Assembly: GCA_040882505.1 (NCBI GenBank)
Contig: JBBEBE010000002.1
Coordinates: 310,001 to 374,000 of the forward strand
From: JBBEBE01 sp040882505
GTDB taxonomy: Bacteria; Bacteroidota; Rhodothermia; Balneolales; Balneolaceae
Direction of reading: 5' to 3'
Length of the DNA stretch: 64,000 bases
Under the pieces are notes generated by a model, which searched no databases, had not been told where the DNA came from, and was given only the letters and a program-made list of their open reading frames with translations. Below are positions 16,478 to 26,061 of the stretch, in pieces (the first letter of the stretch is position 1; the number at the start of each line of letters is the position of its first letter). A program made the translations under genes and the position numbers.

Positions 16478-18679
16478 TCAGAATGCGTATCCTACCTGGA
16501 GTTCCCAGAGCAGAGCATTCTCTCGACTACCGGAAAGAATGAGTTGAACGGGCCCCAGAACGGTTTGAGCTCCGGCCGACAAGCTGAATCCGAGATCGAT
16601 GTTTGCCCGGTCCAATCGCCAATCCCATTCGGCCGGCGTGTCTCCGGCAAAAAGTTGTGCACGCAGGAATCGATGACGAATGGGTTCAAATTGCAGGCCG
16701 AATGAACCGAGGTGGATATTCGGGCCGGTTTTCTCGTATCGCTGATATCCGCCAAATCGAATCCATCCGAGGTTTGGATCCAGCCGATTGGGCGAATACC
16801 AATAACTCCAGGGGATTTGGTCGGCATCGGTTCGGCCCAGGAGAATGGAGTGATTGATGGACCATTGCGGGTGAACGGCGTACCAGGAAGACCAGTAGAA
16901 GGTTTGTTGGTTCAACCCGATCGGGCTTCCGAAGAGACGGTCCGACCATTTGGCCTGCAGAAAGATCTGTTGGCCGGTCGTGGTCCAGGTGCGTCGATCG
17001 AATGTATCGACTTCAAAGGATCCAAAGAGAGTGTGGTGGTCGGCCGACGAGTACGGGTTCAGGCTGGGGCTGATGGTGTTGTTGAATCCGGAAAAATCAC
17101 GATAGAACCCGATGCCTGCCAGAACAGATGGACGCAAAAATGTGCCGGCAAAGAGCTGCGCCCGATAGAGATTGGAGGTGGTTTGTGAAACACGTTCTCC
17201 TTGATCGAAGTGGCTCACCTGTTCCCGGCGATAATCGAAGGTCGTCCGCAACCCGATTGAAGAATTGGCCCCGTAAACCAAATAATCTGCACGAAACCGG
17301 CTTTCCCGACCGAGGCGTAGGTGCAAGCCGAGGTTGGACCCTCGCTGGATCGGATTCCGGAAGAAGGTGTGCAGATAGATGGAGGCCTGTGTATCCGTCT
17401 CGTAGCGGGCTCCGGCACGAAACAAATTGTCGAGATTTTCGACCACATGGAGTTGAAGGACATTCTGTTCACCGTCTCGTTCAATTCGATAGGTAACCAG
17501 AAGAAACAGCCGGGTGCTGTAGAGCTCCTGGATGTAGCGCTCCAGGATATCGGGTGTGACGGCGCTTCCCTGCACATACTGTATCTCCGAGAGGATGACA
17601 TCACTGGAAACTTCTTGGTTCCCGTGGACGTCGATGCGATCAATTTGAATGGGGTCGGGTTCATTCGAGAGTGAGTGGACCCACCGCTCCCTGGGTTCTC
17701 GTCTGGATTGTCGGAAGGCGATCTCCATTAGCTCGGAGGAGCGTTCGGATGTGGAGTTCAGTCCCAATTCATAGATTTCATCCGACTCATTGAACCCGGT
17801 CATCCCGAATGCATCGACCCCTTCGACGTCTACAATCAGATCGGCCAGCGCCTTCTGCTCTTCGGTCTTGTCGATGATGCGGTAGTGGATCGACTGGTTC
17901 AAGATGTCGGAGAGATCGTTTAACCCCTCTTCGCGATAGAGCTCGCTGGAGACATCAATGGCGATCACATAGTCGGCTCCCATGTCGAGGACCTCCTGAA
18001 CCGGCAGATTGCGGGAGAGACCCCCATCAATAAGGAGGTCGCCATTGACACGATATGGTGACAGTGCCGTCGGGAAGGAGATGCTGGCTCGAATGGCATC
18101 GGGAAGATGTCCTTCCCGAAGCACCACGGCTTCCCCCGTCTCCAGGCGAGTGGCCACCGTCGCAAAGGGGATGGGAAGTTGCTGGAAGTCTCGGACCTGG
18201 TGGGCGGGCCAGGTGGTACGGGTCAGCCAACCGTAGATGTGTTGTCCGGCGACCAGACCCGAGGGGAACCCAATCCCGCGTTCACGAATGGGAAGGGTGA
18301 TGACAAACCGGTCGTGAACCTCTTTCTCGGCCATGGAGAGAAGCTGACGGTCCGGTCGGTCGCTGAATAGATCGTCCCAGTTGGTCGAGAGGGCAATCTC
18401 CAACATTTGATCCGGAGTGTACCCGATGGAATAGAGTGCGCCGATGATACTTCCGATACTTGTGCCCGCGATATAGTCGACCCGAACACCCGCCTCTTCA
18501 ATGGCTTTCAGTGCTCCGATGTGAGCAATGCCTTTGGCTCCGCCTCCACTGAGTACAACACCCACGGAGAGGTCTTCACCGGAATGTCTCCAGTTCGGAG
18601 CATGGGCGCCACTCTCCTCTTGGGCCGTGACAGGCGGGACCATCAACCAGACAAAACCAAACAGAACCAGCCATCTCAT
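16478..18679 (-). CDS. Patatin-like phospholipase with POTRA and outer-membrane beta-barrel (PlpD-like)
   Basis: Protein of 733 residues: a signal peptide (LFGFVWLMVPPVTAQ), a patatin domain (residues about 38-240) with oxyanion loop LSGGGAKG, nucleophile Ser74 in AGTSIGSI and the catalytic Asp in LLIDGGLSRN, then a POTRA-like segment (QIDRIDVHGNQEVSSDVIL) and a C-terminal barrel ending in Phe. This is the architecture of type Vd secretion/PlpD relatives, in which a lipase is carried through or held at the outer membrane. The start at 18679 gives a good signal peptide; a longer reading frame starting at 18952 lies over the aquaporin gene. It is 16 bases downstream of the aquaporin stop. Confidence 0.9.
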   Translation of the reverse strand: MRWLVLFGFVWLMVPPVTAQEESGAHAPNWRHSGEDLSVGVVLSGGGAKGIAHIGALKAIEEAGVRVDYIAGTSIGSIIGALYSIGYTPDQMLEIALSTNWDDLFSDRPDRQLLSMAEKEVHDRFVITLPIRERGIGFPSGLVAGQHIYGWLTRTTWPAHQVRDFQQLPIPFATVATRLETGEAVVLREGHLPDAIRASISFPTALSPYRVNGDLLIDGGLSRNLPVQEVLDMGADYVIAIDVSSELYREEGLNDLSDILNQSIHYRIIDKTEEQKALADLIVDVEGVDAFGMTGFNESDEIYELGLNSTSERSSELMEIAFRQSRREPRERWVHSLSNEPDPIQIDRIDVHGNQEVSSDVILSEIQYVQGSAVTPDILERYIQELYSTRLFLLVTYRIERDGEQNVLQLHVVENLDNLFRAGARYETDTQASIYLHTFFRNPIQRGSNLGLHLRLGRESRFRADYLVYGANSSIGLRTTFDYRREQVSHFDQGERVSQTTSNLYRAQLFAGTFLRPSVLAGIGFYRDFSGFNNTISPSLNPYSSADHHTLFGSFEVDTFDRRTWTTTGQQIFLQAKWSDRLFGSPIGLNQQTFYWSSWYAVHPQWSINHSILLGRTDADQIPWSYWYSPNRLDPNLGWIRFGGYQRYEKTGPNIHLGSFGLQFEPIRHRFLRAQLFAGDTPAEWDWRLDRANIDLGFSLSAGAQTVLGPVQLILSGSRENALLWELQVGYAF

Positions 18680-18695
18680 AGGTAGAAATCCATAT

Positions 18696-19463
18696 TCAAG
18701 AAAGAAAGAGATAGAGCCAGGCTGCTGCCGTGCCTCCCAATAGGGGACCCAGGATCGGCACCCATGCATAGGTCCAATCGCTTCCCCCTTTTGAGCGAAT
18801 CGGAAGCAGGGCGTGAATGATTCGGGGTCCGAGATCCCGCGCCGGATTGATGGCATATCCGGTAGGTCCTCCGAGGGCAATACCGATTCCCAACACCAAT
18901 AGGCCGACAGGCAGAGCGGAAAGTGCACCGAGCCCGAATCCGACGGGTTCACCGTTGAGATAAATCACCTCCAACAACTCTCCGTCCGGACCGGAGAATC
19001 CGGGGCCCACAAGATACAGGACACCGATGAGCAACACAGCGGTTCCGATCGCTTCGGTTATCAGATTATTGGGATAGTTCCGGATCGCCGGAGTGGTTGC
19101 ATGCGTTGCCAGGATGACACCTGTATCGGTTGTCGATGCAAAGTGATCCCGATACGCCAGCCAAACCAGAACAGATCCAGTGGCTGCTCCTCCCAGTTGA
19201 GCCAATATGTAGGCGGGGACAAGAGCCCAATCGAAGAGTCCGGCCGTTGCAAGCCCGACCGTCACGGCCGGGTTGATGTGCGCCCCGCTAAACTGTCCGA
19301 CGCAATAAACGGCGATAAAGACCGCCATTCCCCAACCAAACGTAATGGTGATCCAGCCGCCGTTGTGCCCCTTGGTATCATTGAGGATGACATTGGCCAC
19401 GGATCCGTTTCCGATTAGGATCAAGATGGCAGTTCCGAGAAATTCGGCCGTAAATGGAGACAT
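18696..19463 (-). CDS. glpF: Aquaglyceroporin (MIP family, GlpF-like)
   Basis: Protein of 255 residues with about six transmembrane segments and two half-helix NPA boxes: GAHINPAVT and YAINPARDLGPR. The Asp after the second box (NPARD) is the residue typical of glycerol-conducting members rather than strict water channels. It moves glycerol or small polyols passively through the inner membrane. No glycerol kinase or regulator lies next to it. It is the first gene of the minus-strand run and is followed by the patatin gene after 16 bases. Confidence 0.9.
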   Translation of the reverse strand: MSPFTAEFLGTAILILIGNGSVANVILNDTKGHNGGWITITFGWGMAVFIAVYCVGQFSGAHINPAVTVGLATAGLFDWALVPAYILAQLGGAATGSVLVWLAYRDHFASTTDTGVILATHATTPAIRNYPNNLITEAIGTAVLLIGVLYLVGPGFSGPDGELLEVIYLNGEPVGFGLGALSALPVGLLVLGIGIALGGPTGYAINPARDLGPRIIHALLPIRSKGGSDWTYAWVPILGPLLGGTAAAWLYLFLS

Positions 19464-19688
19464 GCGATCCGTTGGATTTCGGGTTGGTGGACAATCGGGT
19501 CAGGAGTAGGTTGTGCACCAGACGGTCCCGACACATTTTCGAATATAGCCCAAACATACTACTTTTCAACCGGTCCGGACAGTCGATCCATGGTCGCGGT
19601 GTACGCCACGTACCCGACGCAGGCTTCTGCAAGGGAGTCCTCTGGAACGTTTCGAACCACCAACTCTGCATCAAACGAGATAAGGGAG

Positions 19689-22600
19689 ATGAATAGAGAG
19701 CGCTTTCCATCCATACCGGTTCCCGGATTACGATTCTTACTCGTTCTGTTCATACTCACCGGTGCCGGGTGCACGACCGAACCAAGCGATCCTTTTCAGG
19801 AAGCGATGGGGGCTTCCGACATCGAGTGGGTACACATCGAAGAGGGGACAAATCACGCAGTATCGCTCTCTCCGGATGGAACACAGCTCGCCATGGCACT
19901 GCAGGGCAGGCTCTGGGGGCTTCCAGTCGAAGGCGGAGATGCGGAACCGTGGACCGGACCGGGTCTGGATGTGCTCGAACCGGACTGGAGTCCCGACGGA
20001 GAGAAGGTTGTGTTCTACTCCTATGTGGATCATTATTTTCAATTGATGTTGTTCGACGTCAAGATGGGTAAAACGGTGGCCTTGACGCGTGCAAAGTTCG
20101 ATCACCGGGAACCCTCCTGGAGTCCGGACGGGGAGTGGATCTACTTTGTGACGGATCGGTCCGGGCCGTATGATATGTGGCGAATATCGGCAGAAGGAGG
20201 GGATCCCGAACCTGTCCTCGAGTCGACATCGGATCTGGGTTACCCGGTTCTCTCTCCCGACGGAGAGTCGTTGGCGTATGTGGATTTTTCCGGAGGCGGA
20301 TCCGTGGTTGTCCGAAGCGAGGAGGGGGAGGTGCTTCGATCCGATCCCGGAGGTCGTCCTGTTGCACCCTCCTGGAGTCCGGATGGCAGCAAGATACATG
20401 TCACCTATTATCGTCGGGGAATCAGTGAATCGGCAATTTTGAATCTTTCCACCGGAGCGTGGACCCGCCTGGATCGAGGAGGTCAGGACCTTTTCCCATT
20501 CCGTGCCTCCTGGTTGTCGAATGAGGAGCTGATTGTCACAGCAGACGGGAAGATCCAAAACGTGGATCTAACTGAAGGCGTACACTCGGATATCCCGTTT
20601 CGGGCACTGTTTGCGATTCCGGGGTCCAGAGAGTTGTCCCGGATGCCGGAACGTGTTCGCGACCGCATGGAGGAGCAAACCGTTCGAGGTATCGTTTCTC
20701 CTGAAATTTCACCGGACGGCCAGTCGATCGCCTTTGCTGCTCTCGGGGATATTTGGGTACAAGATCGTACCGGCGATCCAAGGCAGGTCACTCAAACACC
20801 GTGGGTCGAGTTGGATCCTGACTGGTCTCCGGACGGACGGAAATTGGCATATGCTTCCGATCAACATGGAGCCATGCAACTCCATGTCCACGATCTGGAA
20901 ACCGGTGACACCCACCGGGTGGCTCCCGAACTGGAACGCATCTCTTCGCCCGCCTGGTCTTGGTCTGGGGAGTGGATCGCTTTGTTGGTCCACACTCGAT
21001 TGAATGGATGGGGAGGCGCGACCCTTTACAGAGTTCATGTAGAGTCCGGCGAAGCGGAGGCTCTTCATCCACCACTCTTCAGCCCGGGGGAACCGGCCTG
21101 GACGCCGGATGATCAAGCCATTGGCCTTCTGGCACTGGATCGTCAAAACGGCCGGTATCGTGAGGGTACCAACCGGATTCGCATGATTCCGATGGATGGA
21201 AGAGACCCGTTTTTTGCCTCCCCGACAGGAGACGAAACCTTGGGGATGCGAAGTGGAAGCGGCCCCGCCTGGTCGGGCCGCAGTGACCATACGGTGGCAT
21301 TTATCTACAAGGGTGGGCTCTGGAAATCACGCGTGGAACCGGACGGGACCGTTGGATCCGATCCGGTGCGCTTGTCCGATGCGCTGGCGAGTTCACCCTC
21401 CTGGAGCCGGGACGGGGAGACCCTGTTGGTGTTGAGTTCCGGCAGATTCCGATGGTTGACAGCCGATGGCCAGCAGATCGCGGAAACGGAACCGGCATGG
21501 GTCTGGCAACCTGAAATCGGACAGGGTCGTCGGGTCGTTCGGGCCGGACGCCTGTTCAACGGGGTGGACCACGGGTATCAGCGGAATGTGGATATCGTTA
21601 TTGAGGGAGATCGGATTGTACGGGTCGAACCGGCCCGTCCCGGACGAGAAGAACCCGTTTTGGATGCTTCGGACTTCGTCGTCATGCCGGGACTTTTTGA
21701 CATGCACACGCATCAACATTCAATGGAGGGGGAACGCCTGGGACGACAGTGGCTTTCGTATGGCATTACATCGGTGCGAGAGCCGGGATCGGATCCGTAT
21801 GACGGTCTCGAACGAAAAGAGTCCTGGAGCAGTGGAACCCGTCCCGGACCCCGGCTTTTTACCACGGGTGGACTGATGGACGGCACCCGGGTCTATTACG
21901 GATTGGCCAATCCGGTATTCGATTCGGTTCAGCTCGAGAAAGAGTTGGATCGGGCGCGAGATCTAACGTTCGATCTGATGAAGAGTTATGTACGTTTTCC
22001 GGACTCGTTGCAGCAGAAACTTTCTCGTGGAGTGAATGAACTCGGGATTCCGCTCTCGTCCCACGAGCTCTATCCGGCTGTTTGGTTCGGGGCCGAATCA
22101 GTTGAGCATTTGCGTGGAACCAGTCGTCGGGGCTACTCCCTGAAGCAGTCTGCCCGGAACCGAAGTTATCAAGACGTTGTGTCGTTACTGGCTCGATCCG
22201 GGATGTCTGTAACGCCGACGGTTGTGATGCACGGTGGGTACTGGCTTATGGCCGGGAAGTATCCGGAGTTGCTGGACCATCCCCAGTTGAATTCACTGTG
22301 GGCGAAGTCAGAGATCGACGATCTGCGTGAGCGAGCGGCGGCTTCCGGGTACGGTCGGCGCTTTGGCGACGAAGGGGAGACGGAACCGGGCGCCATTCAA
22401 GATGCCATCGTACGGATTGCCGATGCGGGAGGAGTGGTAACGGCCGGGACCGACGCACCGTTCGTACCGTTTGGCAGTAGCCTGCATGCCGAGCTCTGGC
22501 TCTATGTCGATGCCGGGATGACACCGGAAGAAGCGCTTCAGAGTGCAACCATCCACGCTGCGAGAGCGAGTGGTGTCGGGGATAAACTGGGAAGTATTGA

Positions 22601-22751
22601 GGCCAATAAATGGGCCGATCTGGTTGTGGTTGACGGAGATCCGCTTTCGAATATTCGGGATGCCCTGAATGTCCGGGGGGTGATGAAAGGAGGAATATGG
22701 ATGCCTGCGGATTCTCTTTTCGAAGGGAAGTACGGGGTACCGGAACCATGA
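19689..22751 (+). CDS. Exported lipoprotein: TolB-type beta-propeller fused to amidohydrolase
   Basis: Protein of 1020 residues. The N-terminus LFILTGAGC is a lipobox, so the mature protein is lipid-anchored at the envelope. The first two thirds carry many propeller repeats with SPDG signatures (WSPDGEKVVFYS, WSPDGEWIYFVT, ISPDGQSIAFA). From about residue 640 there is an amidohydrolase: FNGVDHGYQRNVDIVIEGDRI, the metal box LFDMHTHQHS, later ELYPAVWFGAESVEHL, and GTDAPFVPFG near the end with EALQSATIHAARASG. This fusion is known in Bacteroidota; the substrate is usually undefined (dipeptidase- or prolidase-like hydrolysis is often guessed). The ATG at 19689 was chosen for the lipoprotein signal, though the purine-rich stretch before it is unusually close. 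Confidence 0.85.
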   Translation: MNRERFPSIPVPGLRFLLVLFILTGAGCTTEPSDPFQEAMGASDIEWVHIEEGTNHAVSLSPDGTQLAMALQGRLWGLPVEGGDAEPWTGPGLDVLEPDWSPDGEKVVFYSYVDHYFQLMLFDVKMGKTVALTRAKFDHREPSWSPDGEWIYFVTDRSGPYDMWRISAEGGDPEPVLESTSDLGYPVLSPDGESLAYVDFSGGGSVVVRSEEGEVLRSDPGGRPVAPSWSPDGSKIHVTYYRRGISESAILNLSTGAWTRLDRGGQDLFPFRASWLSNEELIVTADGKIQNVDLTEGVHSDIPFRALFAIPGSRELSRMPERVRDRMEEQTVRGIVSPEISPDGQSIAFAALGDIWVQDRTGDPRQVTQTPWVELDPDWSPDGRKLAYASDQHGAMQLHVHDLETGDTHRVAPELERISSPAWSWSGEWIALLVHTRLNGWGGATLYRVHVESGEAEALHPPLFSPGEPAWTPDDQAIGLLALDRQNGRYREGTNRIRMIPMDGRDPFFASPTGDETLGMRSGSGPAWSGRSDHTVAFIYKGGLWKSRVEPDGTVGSDPVRLSDALASSPSWSRDGETLLVLSSGRFRWLTADGQQIAETEPAWVWQPEIGQGRRVVRAGRLFNGVDHGYQRNVDIVIEGDRIVRVEPARPGREEPVLDASDFVVMPGLFDMHTHQHSMEGERLGRQWLSYGITSVREPGSDPYDGLERKESWSSGTRPGPRLFTTGGLMDGTRVYYGLANPVFDSVQLEKELDRARDLTFDLMKSYVRFPDSLQQKLSRGVNELGIPLSSHELYPAVWFGAESVEHLRGTSRRGYSLKQSARNRSYQDVVSLLARSGMSVTPTVVMHGGYWLMAGKYPELLDHPQLNSLWAKSEIDDLRERAAASGYGRRFGDEGETEPGAIQDAIVRIADAGGVVTAGTDAPFVPFGSSLHAELWLYVDAGMTPEEALQSATIHAARASGVGDKLGSIEANKWADLVVVDGDPLSNIRDALNVRGVMKGGIWMPADSLFEGKYGVPEP

Positions 22752-22872
22752 ACATTGAAAAAAAAATGTGTATCATTCGCACCGCAAATAGCGCCCCTGG
22801 GGGTTCATCTGCAGGGGTGCGGGCGCACAGAGTTCACTGTATTCTGACGCCCATCATCCTGTTAACCCTGCA

Positions 22873-23532
22873 ATGATTTCAATGAGCAGAAACGAGATTA
22901 CCCAACGAATCGAAGAGAAGAAATTGGTCGCGGTTGTTCGTACCGACACTCCGGAAGAGATTCTGCCGGTGGCAGAGGCGTTGCTCGAAGGAGGCGTCTC
23001 GATTATTGAATTGACCATGACCATTCCAAACGTACTGGATCATATTGGCAGTGTCCGAAAGCAACTCGGAACCGATGCACTGTTGGGATTGGGATCGGTT
23101 CTCAATGCAGAGACGGCGCAGCGGGCAGTGGATGCCGGTGTTCAATTCGTCGTGAGCCCGATCATGAAACGGGAAATCATCGATACGGCCCACAAAGGGG
23201 ATGTTCCGGTCGCTGTTGGTGCCTATTCACCGACCGAAGTTCAACTGGCCTACGAATATGGGTCCGATATCGTCAAAGTATTTCCGGCCAACCAATTGGG
23301 CCCGTCTTACATTAAAGCGATACGTGCGCCCATGCCTCACCTGAAGATCATGCCGACCGGTGGCGTGAGTAAAGACAACGTGCATGAGTGGCTTGATGCC
23401 GGAACCGCAGCCCTGGGCGTCGGGAGTGCATTGGTAGACATGAAGGCGATTCGCGAGAAACGGTTCGACGTGTTGACCGCCAATGCCCGTCAATTTTCAG
23501 AAAGTGTTCAACAGTATAATCGAAAAAACTGA
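22873..23532 (+). CDS. eda: KDPG/KHG aldolase (2-dehydro-3-deoxy-phosphogluconate aldolase)
   Basis: Protein of 219 residues, a class I (Schiff-base) aldolase that splits KDPG into pyruvate and glyceraldehyde 3-phosphate. The Schiff-base Lys135 lies in DIVKVFPAN and the general acid/base Glu46 in IIELTMTIPN. The Arg that follows three residues after this Glu in E. coli Eda is Thr here, and the tail is GVGSALVD rather than GGSWLVP; both are features of the Thermotoga-type subgroup. It may start at 22873 or at the ATG nine bases later. It is followed after 6 bases by KDG kinase, giving the last two steps of a (semi)non-phosphorylative Entner-Doudoroff route. No signal peptide, so cytoplasmic. 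Confidence 0.92.
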   Translation: MISMSRNEITQRIEEKKLVAVVRTDTPEEILPVAEALLEGGVSIIELTMTIPNVLDHIGSVRKQLGTDALLGLGSVLNAETAQRAVDAGVQFVVSPIMKREIIDTAHKGDVPVAVGAYSPTEVQLAYEYGSDIVKVFPANQLGPSYIKAIRAPMPHLKIMPTGGVSKDNVHEWLDAGTAALGVGSALVDMKAIREKRFDVLTANARQFSESVQQYNRKN

Positions 23533-23538
23533 GTTTTT

Positions 23539-24576
23539 ATGAGTAAGAAGAAAGTCGTCACATTTGGAGAAATCATGTTGCGTTTGTCTACCCCGGGGTA
23601 CTCCCGGTTTGTTCAGGCAGATCGCTTTGATGTTCACTATGGAGGGGGAGAGGCCAATGTCGCGGTCGCGTTGGCCGGATACGGATGCGATAGTTATTTC
23701 GTCAGCCGCATCCCCAATCACGAAATCGGACAGGCGGCTGTCAATGCGGTCCGTCGATACGGAGTGAAAGAGGATTTTATCGTTCGTGCCGGGGATAAAC
23801 TGGGTGCCTATTTCCTGGAGACCGGTGCCAGCCAACGACCGTCCAAAGTGATTTATGATCGCGAAGGAACAGCCGTTCAGGGGATGACACCGGACATGCT
23901 TGATTGGGACAAGGTCTTTGACGGAGTCGACTGGTTCCACTGGACCGGAATTACGCCAGCGCTTGGAAAAAATCTTCAGGAGAGCTTGCTGGCTGCGTGC
24001 AAAGCGGCCAAGAAATCGGGGACAACCATCAGTTGTGACTTGAACTTCCGGGCCAAACTCTGGACGGAAAAAGAAGCACAGGCGGTGATGAATCCTCTCA
24101 TGAAGTATGTGGACGTCTGCATTGCGAACGAAGAGGATGTCCAAAAGAGTCTTGGGTTTGAAGCCGGAAAGACCGATGTCGAGTCTGCCGAGCTGGATGA
24201 GTCGGGATACTTTAAACTGGCCAAAGCGTTGCGTAAAAAGTTTGGATTCGAACGAGTGGCCATTACGCTTCGCGAGAGTTTTTCTGCCAGCAAGAATGGA
24301 TGGAGTGCGTTGCTTCACGATGACGAAGCGTGCAAGGAGCCGGTACGGTCGTCCCGATACGAAATTCAACTGGTCGATCGGGTTGGAGGAGGGGATTCCT
24401 TCGCTTCCGGTCTGATCTACGGACTTCTTCACAAAGAGGATTCAAGCGAAGCACTCGAATTCGCGGTTGCTGCCTCCTGCATGAAACAGACCATTCCGGG
24501 TGACTTCAACCTGGTTCGAGTAGACGAAGTGGAAAAACTCATCAAGAGTGGTGGGTCCGGTCGCGTAGAGCGATAG
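23539..24576 (+). CDS. kdgK: 2-keto-3-deoxygluconate kinase (PfkB family)
   Basis: Protein of 345 residues. It opens KVVTFGEIMLRLS and has the GGGEANVAVALAGYG ribokinase motif, the KdgK-like DWFHWTGITPALG stretch and the C-terminal ATP/anion-hole box RVGGGDSFASGLIYG with the catalytic Asp near residue 287. It phosphorylates KDG to KDPG, feeding the aldolase encoded 6 bases upstream. A strong terminator follows (24687), so aldolase and kinase appear to form one unit, with the PLP enzyme gene in a separate unit beyond it. Confidence 0.92.
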   Translation: MSKKKVVTFGEIMLRLSTPGYSRFVQADRFDVHYGGGEANVAVALAGYGCDSYFVSRIPNHEIGQAAVNAVRRYGVKEDFIVRAGDKLGAYFLETGASQRPSKVIYDREGTAVQGMTPDMLDWDKVFDGVDWFHWTGITPALGKNLQESLLAACKAAKKSGTTISCDLNFRAKLWTEKEAQAVMNPLMKYVDVCIANEEDVQKSLGFEAGKTDVESAELDESGYFKLAKALRKKFGFERVAITLRESFSASKNGWSALLHDDEACKEPVRSSRYEIQLVDRVGGGDSFASGLIYGLLHKEDSSEALEFAVAASCMKQTIPGDFNLVRVDEVEKLIKSGGSGRVER

Positions 24577-24686
24577 GGGTTTCAACGACGAAATGGATGA
24601 CCGAACAGACCGGGAGCGGGCTCTTCTCCGCTCTTCCCAGACCTCCCGGTTCGGCCTCTGTATATACGAAGAGCGGAAAAAAACGT

Positions 24687-24722
24687 TCAGGTCGATCGTC
24701 GGCCTGACCGATTTTTTCTTTC
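24687..24722 (+). terminator. Rho-independent terminator after kdgK
   Basis: A 9-bp stem (TCAGGTCGA/TCGGCCTGA, one G-U pair) with a TCG loop is followed by CCGATTTTTTCTTT. It separates the aldolase-kinase pair from the PLP enzyme gene that starts 20 bases later. Confidence 0.85.
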
Positions 24723-24741
24723 ACAAGACAATGACTGATCT

Positions 24742-25953
24742 ATGATTTCAAGAAAACGAATGTTACAAATCATGGCGGGCGTCCCCTTCCTCGGAACCGC
24801 TGCAGCCTGCAGCAGTCCCAATCAAGGAACGGGAAGCGCTTCTGGGAACGCCACACCTGCACTTTTTGACGAACTTGGTATTGAACCGGTCATCAACGGT
24901 CGCGGAACGCTCACGTTCTTGTCCGGATCATTGATGATGCCGGAAACCGTTGCGGCCATTCAACAAACATCTACGCAGTTTGCCCGTTTGATGGATGTTC
25001 AGAATACAATCGGTGAAAAACTGGCAGAAATGCTCGGTTCGGAAGCCGCCATGGTCACGGCTGGTGCCGCATCGGCGATGACACTGGGTACAGCCGCCTG
25101 TATTACGGGAGAGGATCAGGACAAGATCCGTCTGCTTCCGAATCTTCCGGGCCCCAAACCACAGGTCATCATCCAGGACACGCATCGTTTTGGGTACGAT
25201 CATGCGGTACGAAACTGTGGTGTCGAGATGGTCGAAGTAAACGGCCCCGAAGAGATGGCCGCAGCGATCAATGATCGAACCGTCATGGCGCTCTACTACA
25301 ATGCAGCCGGTCGAAGCAGCATTACACGAGAAGAGTTTGTAGCCATTGGAAAAGAGCATGGTGTTCCGACGTTCAACGATGCTGCAGCCGATGTTCCTCC
25401 CGTTGATCATCTGCACGATTACATTGAAATGGGTTTTGATTTGGTCACATTCTCCGGCGGGAAAGCCATTCGGGGTCCCCAAAGTACGGGACTGCTGTAC
25501 GGGCGAAAAGACCTGATCGAAGCAGCCAAACTGAACCACAGTCCGAACGGAAATACGATCGGACGGGGCATGAAGGTGAACAAAGAGGAGATGTTTGGAC
25601 TCTATGTTGCGATCAAATCGTATCTGGAACGAGATCACGAAGCCGAATGGGCCGAATGGGAAGGACGAATTGCCCGCATAACCGAGATCGCCTCCGCCGT
25701 GCCGACTGTTCAGGGAGAGACGGACGTGAACCCGGGTCCGGCCAACCACTTCCCGGGATTGCGTCTTAGCTGGGACCAAGAGCAGGTCAACATTTCGCCG
25801 CGAGAGGTTGTTCAACAACTTCGGGACGGGAAGCCGAGTATCGAGGTCGGTGGAAACGACGAGACACTCAATATTGCGGTTGTCATGCTCAAACCCGAGC
25901 AAGTCGACATCGTTGGCGAGCGTGTTCGGGAAGTCCTGCAGCAAGCCGTCTGA
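24742..25953 (+). CDS. Exported SelA/DgaE-like PLP-dependent enzyme (probable ammonia lyase), paralogue 1
   Basis: Protein of 403 residues of fold-type I, in the SelA-related group that includes D-glucosaminate-6-phosphate ammonia lyase (DgaE). The Schiff-base lysine is Lys241 in LVTFSGGKAIRGPQ and the PLP-pyridine Asp is Asp213 in FNDAAADVPP; DTHRFGYDHAVRNCGV is shared with the other paralogues. Unusually it has an export signal: SRKRMLQIMAGVPFLGTAAAC, a Tat-like Ser-Arg-Lys start ending in a possible lipobox Cys23. True SelA is ruled out by the signal and by the lack of any selenocysteine genes nearby. Downstream lie cytochrome c, sugar dehydrogenase and lactonase; upstream are KDG kinase and aldolase. 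I infer elimination of ammonia from a 2-amino aldonate to give KDG. Confidence 0.75.
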   Translation: MISRKRMLQIMAGVPFLGTAAACSSPNQGTGSASGNATPALFDELGIEPVINGRGTLTFLSGSLMMPETVAAIQQTSTQFARLMDVQNTIGEKLAEMLGSEAAMVTAGAASAMTLGTAACITGEDQDKIRLLPNLPGPKPQVIIQDTHRFGYDHAVRNCGVEMVEVNGPEEMAAAINDRTVMALYYNAAGRSSITREEFVAIGKEHGVPTFNDAAADVPPVDHLHDYIEMGFDLVTFSGGKAIRGPQSTGLLYGRKDLIEAAKLNHSPNGNTIGRGMKVNKEEMFGLYVAIKSYLERDHEAEWAEWEGRIARITEIASAVPTVQGETDVNPGPANHFPGLRLSWDQEQVNISPREVVQQLRDGKPSIEVGGNDETLNIAVVMLKPEQVDIVGERVREVLQQAV

Positions 25954-26008
25954 TTGTACGAAAGCTGCCAAGGGTAGCGTTCTTTGCATAGACGACATAC
26001 GAAAGAGA

Positions 26009-26040
26009 CCTCCGGTCCATTCAGGCCGGAGGATTTCTTT
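26009..26040 (+). terminator. Hairpin with T-rich tail between PLP enzyme and cytochrome c
   Basis: CCTCCGG and CCGGAGG pair around a short interior (extended by CC/GG with a one-base bulge), followed by ATTTCTTT. It could be a terminator or a partial attenuator; the downstream cytochrome gene has its own strong AAGGAG ribosome site. Confidence 0.6.
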
Positions 26041-26061
26041 GAACATAATGAAGGAGACGAG

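Noticed and set aside
22790..22826. GC-rich partial palindrome before the KDPG aldolase
   Set aside because: Only the outer GCGCCC/GGGCGC arms pair well, with no T-tract and no known riboswitch pattern.
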